DNA of 31,749 bases, taken from the NCBI GenBank assembly GCA_934646115.1, contig CAKUEM010000019.1, positions 1-31,749 on the forward strand. The letters run 5' to 3'. How positions within the stretch are numbered: the stretch's first letter is position 1; each line of letters starts with the position of its first letter. The DNA is from an uncultured Oscillospiraceae bacterium. GTDB lineage: Bacteria; Bacillota; Clostridia; Oscillospirales; JAAYXM01. The translations under genes and the position numbers were made by a program. Shown piece after piece: positions 8,169 through 14,444 of this stretch. Under the pieces are notes generated by a model. It saw only the letters and a program-made list of their open reading frames with translations, had not been told where the DNA came from and ran no database searches.

Positions 8169-9374
8169 ATGAGCCTTATTGTACAAAAATTTGGCGGAAG
8201 CTCGGTCGCCAATACCGAGCGGATCTTCAACGTCGCGTCGATCATTACCGAGACGTTTAAGGCGGGCAACGATGTAGTCGTTGTTTTGTCTGCGCAGGGC
8301 GATACGACCGACGAGATGATCGAAAAAGCTGCCGCGATCAATCCAAATCCGTCTAAGCGCGAGATGGATATGCTGCTTGCAAACGGTGAGCAGATGTCGA
8401 TTGCGCTGATGGCGATGGCGATCGAAAGTCTGGGCTTCCCGGTCATTTCGCTGACCGGTTGGCAGGTCGGCATGCATACCGACTCGAACTATGGCAGCGC
8501 GCGCATTGAGAAGATCAACGCCACCCGTGTTGAGACCGAGCTTGCAAAGCGCAAGATCGTTCTCGTGGCAGGGTTCCAGGGCATCAATAAATACGACGAC
8601 GTTACCACGCTGGGACGCGGCGGATCAGACACGACGGCGGTCGCGCTGGCGGTTGCGCTTAAGGCGGATCTTTGCCAGATCTATACCGACGTAGACGGCG
8701 TGTATACCGCAGATCCGCGCTTTGTGCCGGACGCGCGCAAGCTGGAAGAGATCACTTATGACGAAATGTTAGAGCTTGCTTCCCTCGGCGCAAACGTGCT
8801 GCATAATCGCTCGGTCGAGATGGCGAAGCGCTATAACGTGGACTTAGAGGTTATTTCAAGCTTCAGTAAAAAACCCGGTACTAAGATTAAGGAGGCACCG
8901 AACATGGAAAAAATGAATGTTTCCGGCGTGGCAAAGGATAAAAATATTGCGAGAATTTCTTTAATTAACCTGGCGGATGTGCCGGGCATTGCGTTTAAAA
9001 TTTTCTCCTCGCTCGCGGCGAAGAAGATCAATGTCGATATCATTTTACAGTCGATCGGGCGCGATAATACCAAGGATATCAGCTTTACCGTTTCGGCAGA
9101 TAATCTGCAGAACGCGCTGGATACGCTCAATGCGAATAAGGATAAGATCGGCTTTGAGAATATTATGGTCAACGATAAAGTGTGCAAGGTTTCGATCGTT
9201 GGCGCGGGCATGGTCAATAACCCGGGCGTTGCAGCCAGCATGTTCGAGGCGCTTTCTAACGCGAACGTGAATATTCAGATGATCTCTACGAGCGAGCTGA
9301 AGGTTTCCGTTCTTGTGGACGAAGACGATGCGGATAAGGCGCTCCGCGCGGTTCACGATCAGTTCTTTAATTAA
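8169..9374 (+). CDS. lysC: Aspartokinase (monofunctional, two ACT domains)
   Basis: Catalyses ATP-dependent phosphorylation of aspartate, the first step towards lysine, threonine and methionine. The 401-residue protein starts IVQKFGGSSVANTERI, the aspartokinase signature. GFQGINKYDDVTTLGRGGSD lies in the amino-acid-kinase core, and YTDVDGVYTADPR is the nucleotide-binding region. Residues from about 262 hold two ACT domains (LADVPGIAFKIFSSLAAKKI, and VSIVGAGMVNNPGVAASMF). Length and layout match the Bacillus aspartokinase II type. The start ATG follows GGAAGGAG, 11 bases upstream; a longer reading frame from 8049 overlaps thrB and is rejected. It carries an internal start for a beta subunit (see the separate entry) and is the last gene before a strong terminator. 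Confidence 0.97.
   Translation: MSLIVQKFGGSSVANTERIFNVASIITETFKAGNDVVVVLSAQGDTTDEMIEKAAAINPNPSKREMDMLLANGEQMSIALMAMAIESLGFPVISLTGWQVGMHTDSNYGSARIEKINATRVETELAKRKIVLVAGFQGINKYDDVTTLGRGGSDTTAVALAVALKADLCQIYTDVDGVYTADPRFVPDARKLEEITYDEMLELASLGANVLHNRSVEMAKRYNVDLEVISSFSKKPGTKIKEAPNMEKMNVSGVAKDKNIARISLINLADVPGIAFKIFSSLAAKKINVDIILQSIGRDNTKDISFTVSADNLQNALDTLNANKDKIGFENIMVNDKVCKVSIVGAGMVNNPGVAASMFEALSNANVNIQMISTSELKVSVLVDEDDADKALRAVHDQFFN
8889..8906 (+). promoter_or_regulatory. Internal ribosome site and ATG for a separate aspartokinase beta subunit
   Basis: AAGGAGG at 8889-8895 is a perfect SD lying 8 bases before an in-frame ATG (8904-8906, lysC codon 246). Translation from it would give a 156-residue protein consisting only of the ACT domains. 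Bacillus subtilis lysC is known to make such a beta subunit by internal initiation, giving an alpha2-beta2 enzyme. The position just after the kinase domain and the SD quality make this a good match. Confidence 0.75.
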
Positions 9375-9384
9375 AAACAGCAAG

Positions 9385-9420
9385 AAAGGGCAGGTATCGC
9401 AAAGATACCTGCCCTTTTTT
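9385..9420 (+). terminator. Intrinsic terminator of the hom-thrB-lysC operon
   Basis: Stem AAAGGGCAGGTATC (9385-9398) pairs perfectly with 9404-9417 around GCAAA, followed by a run of T to 9420. It lies 10 bases after the lysC stop. On the other strand it also faces the end of dgkA at 9433, where the A-rich left arm gives a U-rich tail, so it may serve both operons. Confidence 0.92.
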
Positions 9421-9432
9421 CGTGCATGGAGA

Positions 9433-9894
9433 TTATTTTTTAAAGCGGAAGATAAACAGAAACGCCGGGAGCAGCGCAAGAATGAGAAGAAAACCCCAAT
9501 GCGGTGCGGCACACAGCGCGCCCCACACGGCGAGCAGCACGGGCTTTGATAAAAAAATCGAAAGTCCGGCGGCGGCAGCCATCAGCGCAGCAATCAAAAC
9601 AGCGGCGGCAGCAAAGTCTTTGACTTTGCCGATCTGCTCGTCCTGCTTCGTGGTCACCCGGTCGCACAAAGTCTCCACCGCGGTATTGACCAGCTCCAGC
9701 GCAAGCACAAGCCCAATGCAGGCAAACAGCAGCGCGAGCTGCGCGCCGGAAACGCGCCCCAGCCAGGCGAAAGCCAGCACATAAGCGCTGACGACCAGAT
9801 GGATCCTGAAATTCTGTTCGCGCCGAACCACGCTGCAAAGCCCGTGCCACGCGGCGCGAAAGCTTTTGCCCAGTTTAAAAAATTCCTGCTTCAT
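9433..9894 (-). CDS. dgkA: Diacylglycerol/undecaprenol kinase family protein
   Basis: A 153-residue membrane protein of the prokaryotic DAGK family. In Gram-positive bacteria this enzyme phosphorylates undecaprenol to recycle the cell-wall lipid carrier. Family features visible are REQNFRIHLV (N-terminal amphipathic helix), the active-site helix LALELVNTAVETLCD with its glutamate, and KVKDFAAAAVLIAAL. The usual three membrane helices are followed by one extra hydrophobic segment (about residues 120-150), making it some 20-30 residues longer than typical. It is the last gene of the yqfC-yqfD-phoH-ybeY-dgkA operon. Only 5 bases separate it from the ybeY stop and no strong SD is seen, so its translation may be coupled to ybeY. 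Confidence 0.92.
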   Translation of the reverse strand: MKQEFFKLGKSFRAAWHGLCSVVRREQNFRIHLVVSAYVLAFAWLGRVSGAQLALLFACIGLVLALELVNTAVETLCDRVTTKQDEQIGKVKDFAAAAVLIAALMAAAAGLSIFLSKPVLLAVWGALCAAPHWGFLLILALLPAFLFIFRFKK

Positions 9895-9899
9895 GGCGG

Positions 9900-10403
9900 C
9901 TATTTACTCTCGCGCGGGATTCCGCAGGCGGTTAAGATCTCTTCCTGAAGCGCGAAATGCACGCGTTCATCCTCCTCGCTTTTTTCATGGTCATAGCCCA
10001 AGAGATGCAACGCGGCATGTGCGGCGAGAAAGCACAGCTCTCGCGCGAGCGAATGCCCATATTCCTCAGCCTGCGCGCTCGCGCGCGATACGGAGATCAC
10101 GATATCGCCCAGCATGCATGTCTGCGTTTCCGGGTCAAGCTCAAGCGGGGAAGGGGTAAACGGCTCGCCCGGCGTGATCTCTTGCATGGGAAAAGACAGC
10201 ACATCAGTCGCGCGGTCGATCCCGCGGTGCTCTTCATTGAGCGCGCGAATGCCCGCGTCGTCGGTGAGCATCACATAAACGTCGCAATCGCAGGCGAGCG
10301 CTTCGTGAGCGATCGCAGCCTCGATCACATGGCGCATCTGCGCCTCGATTTCAGGCGCAATAGCGGCGTCATCCAGAGCGGGGACAATAGAGATATGATG
10401 CAT
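9900..10403 (-). CDS. ybeY: Endoribonuclease YbeY (16S rRNA maturation)
   Basis: A single-strand-specific, zinc-dependent RNase needed for 16S rRNA 3'-end maturation and ribosome quality control. The 167-residue protein has the core LNEEHRGIDRATDVLSFPM and the metal motif HAALHLLGYDH, with three histidines spaced H-x3-H-x5-H. The residue after the first histidine is usually glycine and is alanine here. A loop near residues 75-95 (TPGEPFTPSPLELDPE) is slightly longer than usual. The ATG has a TAGGAGG site 8 bases upstream that overlaps the phoH stop codon. The phoH-ybeY order is conserved across many bacteria. Confidence 0.95.
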   Translation of the reverse strand: MHHISIVPALDDAAIAPEIEAQMRHVIEAAIAHEALACDCDVYVMLTDDAGIRALNEEHRGIDRATDVLSFPMQEITPGEPFTPSPLELDPETQTCMLGDIVISVSRASAQAEEYGHSLARELCFLAAHAALHLLGYDHEKSEEDERVHFALQEEILTACGIPRESK

Positions 10404-10415
10404 TTTGCTTGCCTC

Positions 10416-11393
10416 CTATCGTTTGTGCGGCGGTTTCTTGCGGTCGGTTTCATATTTGTCATACGCCTCGATAATGCGCGAGACCAGCGCGTGCCGCACA
10501 ACGTCTTTCGTCGTCAGCATGCACTGATTGATGTCTTCCACATGCTTGAGCACGCGCATCGCCTCTTTTAAGCCGGAGGGCTTGCCGTCCGGCAAGTCGA
10601 TCTGCGTGATATCGCCGGTAATGACCGCCTTTGAGCCAAACCCAAGGCGCGTTAAAAACATTTTCATCTGCTCAGGCGTGGTGTTCTGCGCCTCGTCTAA
10701 AATGATAAACGAATCATCGAGTGTACGTCCGCGCATGTAGGCAAGCGGGGCGACCTCGATGCTGCCGCGCTCTAAATATTTCTGATAGGTATCGGCTCCA
10801 AGCATGTCGAACAGCCCGTCATACAGCGGACGCAGATACGGGTCGACCTTGCTTTGCAGATCGCCCGGAAGAAAGCCGAGCTTTTCGCCCGCTTCGATCG
10901 CCGGGCGGGTTAAAATGATGCGGCTGACCTGCTTTTTGCGAAATGCGGCGACCGCGCAGGCAACGGCGAGATAGGTTTTGCCTGTGCCGGCAGGACCGAT
11001 GCCCATGGTGATTGTATTGCGCTCGATCGATTCGATATATTGCTTCTGCCCGAGCGTTTTGGGCTTGATCGGCTTGCCCTTGATCGTAATGCAGATCACA
11101 TCGCGCGAGAGCTGCTCGATCTGATTTTCCTCCCCGGTGGCGACCAGCTCGAGCACATAACGAATATTCTGCTCATGAATGCTCTCGCCGCGCGCGGCGG
11201 AGGAGAGCAGCGCACGGATCGCGCGGCATGCGCGGTCAACATTTTCTTCCTCGCCGGTGATTTTCAGCGCGTCGCCGCGATTGACGATCGTCACCTGCAG
11301 CTCGCGCTCCAGCAATGTGCAATTTTCATCATAGGCGCCGAATACATCAATAATATGCTCGAATTGCTCGGTGCTCAATGTTTTCTCTGTCAT
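10416..11393 (-). CDS. phoH: PhoH-family ATPase (PhoL/YbeZ type)
   Basis: A 325-residue P-loop ATPase usually encoded next to ybeY and thought to act in RNA metabolism with it. Residues about 10-85 form the N-terminal nucleic-acid-binding-like region. The ATPase domain shows Walker A GIGPAGTGKTYLAVACA, the PhoH motif LTRPAIEAGEKLGFLPGDL and Walker B SFIILDEAQNTTPEQMKMFL. TRLGFGSKAVITGDITQIDLP follows. The start is set at the ATG at 11393 (MTEKTLSTEQ). An alternative GTG at 11408 overlaps the yqfD stop as GTGA, but the AAAGG before it is only 3 bases away. Reading frames extending to 11453 lie inside yqfD. Confidence 0.94.
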   Translation of the reverse strand: MTEKTLSTEQFEHIIDVFGAYDENCTLLERELQVTIVNRGDALKITGEEENVDRACRAIRALLSSAARGESIHEQNIRYVLELVATGEENQIEQLSRDVICITIKGKPIKPKTLGQKQYIESIERNTITMGIGPAGTGKTYLAVACAVAAFRKKQVSRIILTRPAIEAGEKLGFLPGDLQSKVDPYLRPLYDGLFDMLGADTYQKYLERGSIEVAPLAYMRGRTLDDSFIILDEAQNTTPEQMKMFLTRLGFGSKAVITGDITQIDLPDGKPSGLKEAMRVLKHVEDINQCMLTTKDVVRHALVSRIIEAYDKYETDRKKPPHKR

Positions 11394-11404
11394 GGGTAAA
11401 AGAA

Positions 11405-12586
11405 TCACTCGCCTTTCGGTATAATTTGTTCGCGCCCGATCGCGCGCTCGCATTCCACGGTCAGCGTCACGACCGCGGCGCCGCGCTGCATCGCGCTGCT
11501 CTGCTGGCGGTTTGTGATCTGGTCCTGCTGCGCAAGCGTTATATATTGTTCCATCCGGTCGGAAATGTATGCAAACAGCGTTTCCTGATCAACCGCGACC
11601 GCGGCGGTGGAATATTCATAAAAATCCTGCGTTTCCAGCGCGATGGGCAGCGCGAGATCTCCCGGCAGGGTCAGCCGGACGTTTTTTATTATTTTATCAC
11701 ATTCCGCATAGGGATTACCAGACCCAAATGACAAATTTATGCGCAAATTCCCTAAAATGAGCACGCGGCGGCGCGTGCGCAGCCCGGTATAGGTTTTGGC
11801 GCGCGTATCGGCGGGCATGGCGGCGCGCAGCGTCTCCCACGTTCTGGCGCGCACGTCGGCGATGGCGCGCGTTTGCAGCGTGGTGCCCGCGCGCCCGGTC
11901 ATGTAACCGCTTGCGAGAAGCTGCCCCTCAGTCACGGCATCGCCCGGCTGCACCTCCGGCGTGCCGGAGGTGACGGTGATCGCGGTGATGATGCCGGGGC
12001 GGGCGGCAACGATATTGCTCGGCGTGTCGTGACTGAGGATCTCCGGCGCGGGGGTGCGCTCGCGCACGATCACGCGCGCATGACTGCCGCTGATGTTGAC
12101 CGCGATAAACGAAAGCTCCGGAATATTGAGCAGCACATCGTTTTTCATATCCTCATGGTCGATCGATTTCGCGTAAGCGCCGGGATACACGCCGTTTTGC
12201 CGCAGCACCTCGCGGATGCGCGCAGAGTCTACCGTGCGGCAGCCCTCAATGTCGATCACCCATAAAAACGAGGTCAAAACCCAGGCGATCGAGCAGAATA
12301 TCGCAAGCCCGATCAGCAGCGCGGCGCGCTTTCGAAACCGGCGCGTAAAAAACGGAAGCCCGATTTTGCGCTCGATATGCGGATGGCACATGGCGCGCCG
12401 GGCAAACGGGCGGATGCGCAGATAATCCGCCACAGGCAGGCAGATCGAGATCCGATCAAGCTCCAGCCGCTGCATCGCCCAAAAGGCGATCCCCTGCTGC
12501 GCCAGCAGGTTTAAAAACCGCTCGGGATACGCGCCGCATACCGTGATGCGCACATAGCCGAACAGGATATTCAACATAGATAACAA
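11405..12586 (-). CDS. yqfD: Sporulation protein YqfD
   Basis: A 393-residue membrane-anchored protein made in the mother cell of Bacillus, where yqfCD are needed for normal sporulation. Visible features are an N-terminal domain of about 80 residues (LNILFGYVRITVCGAYPERF) and one clear membrane helix near residues 88-112 (LIGLAIFCSIAWVLTSFLWV). A long external domain follows, containing LPELSFIAVNISGSHARVIV-like strand repeats and GTPEVQPGDAVTEGQLLASG, a hammerhead-like segment. The start is TTG at 12586: AGGAGG ends 8 bases before it, whereas the next ATG (12577) would be 17 bases away. It follows yqfC by 16 bases. Confidence 0.92.
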   Translation of the reverse strand: MLSMLNILFGYVRITVCGAYPERFLNLLAQQGIAFWAMQRLELDRISICLPVADYLRIRPFARRAMCHPHIERKIGLPFFTRRFRKRAALLIGLAIFCSIAWVLTSFLWVIDIEGCRTVDSARIREVLRQNGVYPGAYAKSIDHEDMKNDVLLNIPELSFIAVNISGSHARVIVRERTPAPEILSHDTPSNIVAARPGIITAITVTSGTPEVQPGDAVTEGQLLASGYMTGRAGTTLQTRAIADVRARTWETLRAAMPADTRAKTYTGLRTRRRVLILGNLRINLSFGSGNPYAECDKIIKNVRLTLPGDLALPIALETQDFYEYSTAAVAVDQETLFAYISDRMEQYITLAQQDQITNRQQSSAMQRGAAVVTLTVECERAIGREQIIPKGE

Positions 12587-12602
12587 AAAAGTCGCCTCCT
12601 GT

Positions 12603-12893
12603 TTATGGGGATACCGGCTGAAAGTGGATCGCGCTGATCGTTCCGGACAGGCGCAGCGCCGCGTTGCTCATCGCGGTCAGGTGCAGCGCTTGCCCTTCGA
12701 TCTGCACGATGTGCGTGCCGGCGTTTAAAATAACGATCGTTTCGTCATATTCTAAAATTCCTTTGTGATTTTCAATAAAAAAGTCGCGCGCGCCGGTGAT
12801 CTCCATATGCATCAGCCCGGCAACCGCGTCTGCCGGCAGGTCAAACAGCTCCGCCGCGCGCACGAGCAGCCGCTCTTTTTTCTCTTTTGGCAT
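12603..12893 (-). CDS. yqfC: Sporulation protein YqfC
   Basis: A 96-residue protein with the hallmark segment FFIENHKGILEYDETIVIL and an otherwise beta-rich sequence. It matches the YqfC family, encoded next to yqfD in spore-formers and required for efficient sporulation; its molecular function is unknown. The ATG has GAAAGGA 9 bases upstream. It is the first gene of the minus-strand operon. The promoter lies in 12894-12987, which also holds a GC-alternating stretch (12922-12935). I could not fix its boxes with confidence, and a sporulation sigma factor is possible. Confidence 0.92.
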   Translation of the reverse strand: MPKEKKERLLVRAAELFDLPADAVAGLMHMEITGARDFFIENHKGILEYDETIVILNAGTHIVQIEGQALHLTAMSNAALRLSGTISAIHFQPVSP

Positions 12894-12987
12894 TGCGTCA
12901 CATCCTTTCTGATTATTCTTATGCGCGCGCGGGGGAAAATTGAACAGCTGCGCCGCAAATCGGACTGCCGGCTCTACGAAGCGTGGA

Positions 12988-13016
12988 TTGTTAAAACGCG
13001 AAAAGGGCGGTACAAT
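12988..13016 (+). promoter_or_regulatory. Predicted promoter of the HTH-desulfoferrodoxin gene
   Basis: TTGTTA (12988-12993) and TACAAT (13011-13016) are 17 bases apart. The start point would fall near 13023. That leaves the AAGGAGG at 13017-13023 largely outside the transcript, so the ATG at 13048 with its own GGGAGGG site is the better start. Confidence 0.65.
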
Positions 13017-13047
13017 AAGGAGGAATTGATTGATGGGAGGGTTTCAT

Positions 13048-13632
13048 ATGAATCCAGAACGAATCGGCGCCCTGATCCGCAGCCTGCGCGTGGCGCATGG
13101 GATGACGCAGCTTGCGCTTGCCGAGCAGCTTGGCGTGAGCGACAAGGCGGTCTCAAAATGGGAAACGGGGAGCGGCGCGCCGGATGTTGCGATATTTCCG
13201 CGGCTTGCCGCCGTGCTGAATACGGAGGTCTCGGCGCTTTTGCGCGGCGACCTGGGCGAGAACGACAAAAGCAACGGAAATTTAAAAAAGCTGCGCTTTT
13301 TCCTTTGCCCGGAATGCGGGAATCTTTTGTTTTCCACAGAGAGCAAAACGCTTTCTTGCTGCGGGAAAAAGCTGGAGCCGCTCGTTCCGCAGCCGGCGGA
13401 TGCGGCGCATACGCTTTCTGTTGCGTCAAGCGACGGCGACTGGTATGTCACGGCGGAGCATGAAATGACGCGCGCGCATTTTATTTCGTTTGTTGCGCTG
13501 CTGACCGGAGACACGCTGTTTTTAAAAAAATGCTATCCGGAATGGGGGCTTGAGGCGCGCATCCCGCGCGGCGCGCACGGCACGCTTCTTTGGTATTGCA
13601 CGCGGCACGGGCTGTTTGCAACGCCGCTGTGA
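13048..13632 (+). CDS. XRE-type HTH regulator fused to a desulfoferrodoxin/superoxide-reductase-like module
   Basis: A 194-residue protein. Residues about 5-60 are an XRE/Cro helix-turn-helix (GMTQLALAEQLGVSDKAVSK, then WETG). Next is CPECGN, and 14 residues later LSCCGKKLEPL. This is the Cys pattern (C-x2-C ... CC) of a desulforedoxin iron site. The C-terminal part holds HEMTRAHFISF and YCTRHGL, matching the superoxide-reductase iron ligands H-x5-H and C-x2-H. A further histidine in PADAAH could be the fifth ligand. The natural reading is a redox- or superoxide-sensing transcription regulator, although reductase activity is not excluded. Comparable fusions occur in Clostridia but are little characterised. 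It has its own promoter and terminator, so it is monocistronic. Confidence 0.85.
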   Translation: MNPERIGALIRSLRVAHGMTQLALAEQLGVSDKAVSKWETGSGAPDVAIFPRLAAVLNTEVSALLRGDLGENDKSNGNLKKLRFFLCPECGNLLFSTESKTLSCCGKKLEPLVPQPADAAHTLSVASSDGDWYVTAEHEMTRAHFISFVALLTGDTLFLKKCYPEWGLEARIPRGAHGTLLWYCTRHGLFATPL

Positions 13633-13639
13633 TATCGCG

Positions 13640-13676
13640 AAAACCGCTCCTTGCCATTTGGCGAAAGGGCGGTTTT
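13640..13676 (+). terminator. Terminator after the HTH-desulfoferrodoxin gene
   Basis: AAAACCGCTCCTT (13640-13652) pairs with AAAGGGCGGTTTT (13664-13676) with one mismatch and one G-T pair, then T. It begins 7 bases after the stop codon. Confidence 0.8.
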
Positions 13677-13682
13677 TACACA

Positions 13683-13711
13683 TTGCGCGAAGCGGAAAAC
13701 TGTGATACAAT
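13683..13711 (+). promoter_or_regulatory. Predicted promoter of the rpe-flippase unit
   Basis: TTGCGC (13683-13688), 17 bases, then TACAAT (13706-13711). It sits directly after the preceding terminator and gives a leader of about 60 bases before the rpe start. Confidence 0.55.
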
Positions 13712-13778
13712 ACCTTTGTATGAGCGCGCCGAGCGCGCGTTTTTGGGGACGGGAATACTGTGTATAGGAGGAAATTCA

Positions 13779-14444
13779 ATGGTACGGATCTCTCCCTCCA
13801 TTTTATCCGCCGATTTTGCAAATCTTGAGCGCGACCTGCACCGGCTTGAGGCTGCGGGCGCGGATTGGGCGCATGTCGACGTGATGGATGGGCATTTTGT
13901 TCCGAATTTAACGATCGGTGCTCCGGTGGTGAAGGCGCTTTCCCGCGTAAGCATGCTGCCGCTGGACGTGCATTTGATGATCGCCGATCCGATGCGCTAT
14001 ATTGAGGATTTTGTGCTCGCCGGGGCGAGCCTCATCACGATCCATGCCGAGTGCGACAGCGACGTGGCTGCCACGCTGCAAAAGATCCGCTCGTTCGGCG
14101 TGAAGGCGGGGCTTTCGATCAAGCCCGGCACAGAGGTGGAGGCGCTTTGCGATTATATTGATCTTGTGGATATGGTTTTGATCATGTCGGTCGAGCCGGG
14201 CTTTGGCGGGCAGAAATTTATGCCCGAATCGCTAGAACGGCTTGCGCGCACGCGCGCGCTCATTGACGCGGCGAACCCCGCATGTCTTTTAGAGATCGAT
14301 GGCGGTGTGTCGCCCGGCAATGCGCAGGCGATCATCGAGGCGGGCGCGGACGTGCTGGTCGCGGGGAGCGCGGTGTTCGGCGCGGACGATATGGCAAGCG
14401 CGATCTGTGCGCTGCGCGGAAGCGGAAAGGAGCTGTCTCTTTGA
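13779..14444 (+). CDS. rpe: Ribulose-phosphate 3-epimerase
   Basis: Interconverts ribulose 5-phosphate and xylulose 5-phosphate in the pentose phosphate pathway. The 221-residue TIM-barrel protein has all the signatures: ISPSILSADFANLERDL, WAHVDVMDGHFVPNLTIG with metal ligands H and D, LDVHLMI, VLIMSVEPGFGGQKFMP, LEIDGGVSPGNA and LVAGSAVFG. The ATG at 13779 has TAGGAGG 7 bases upstream; the open frame before it is uninterrupted but lacks an SD. Its TGA overlaps the TTG start of the next gene by four bases, so translation is probably coupled. In many Firmicutes rpe follows prkC-rsgA; those genes are not here. Confidence 0.96.
   Translation: MVRISPSILSADFANLERDLHRLEAAGADWAHVDVMDGHFVPNLTIGAPVVKALSRVSMLPLDVHLMIADPMRYIEDFVLAGASLITIHAECDSDVAATLQKIRSFGVKAGLSIKPGTEVEALCDYIDLVDMVLIMSVEPGFGGQKFMPESLERLARTRALIDAANPACLLEIDGGVSPGNAQAIIEAGADVLVAGSAVFGADDMASAICALRGSGKELSL

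Noticed and set aside
12915..12940. Z-DNA-like GCGCGCGC tract as a special element
   Set aside because: Such alternation is frequent throughout this GCGC-rich window, so alone it is not evidence of function.
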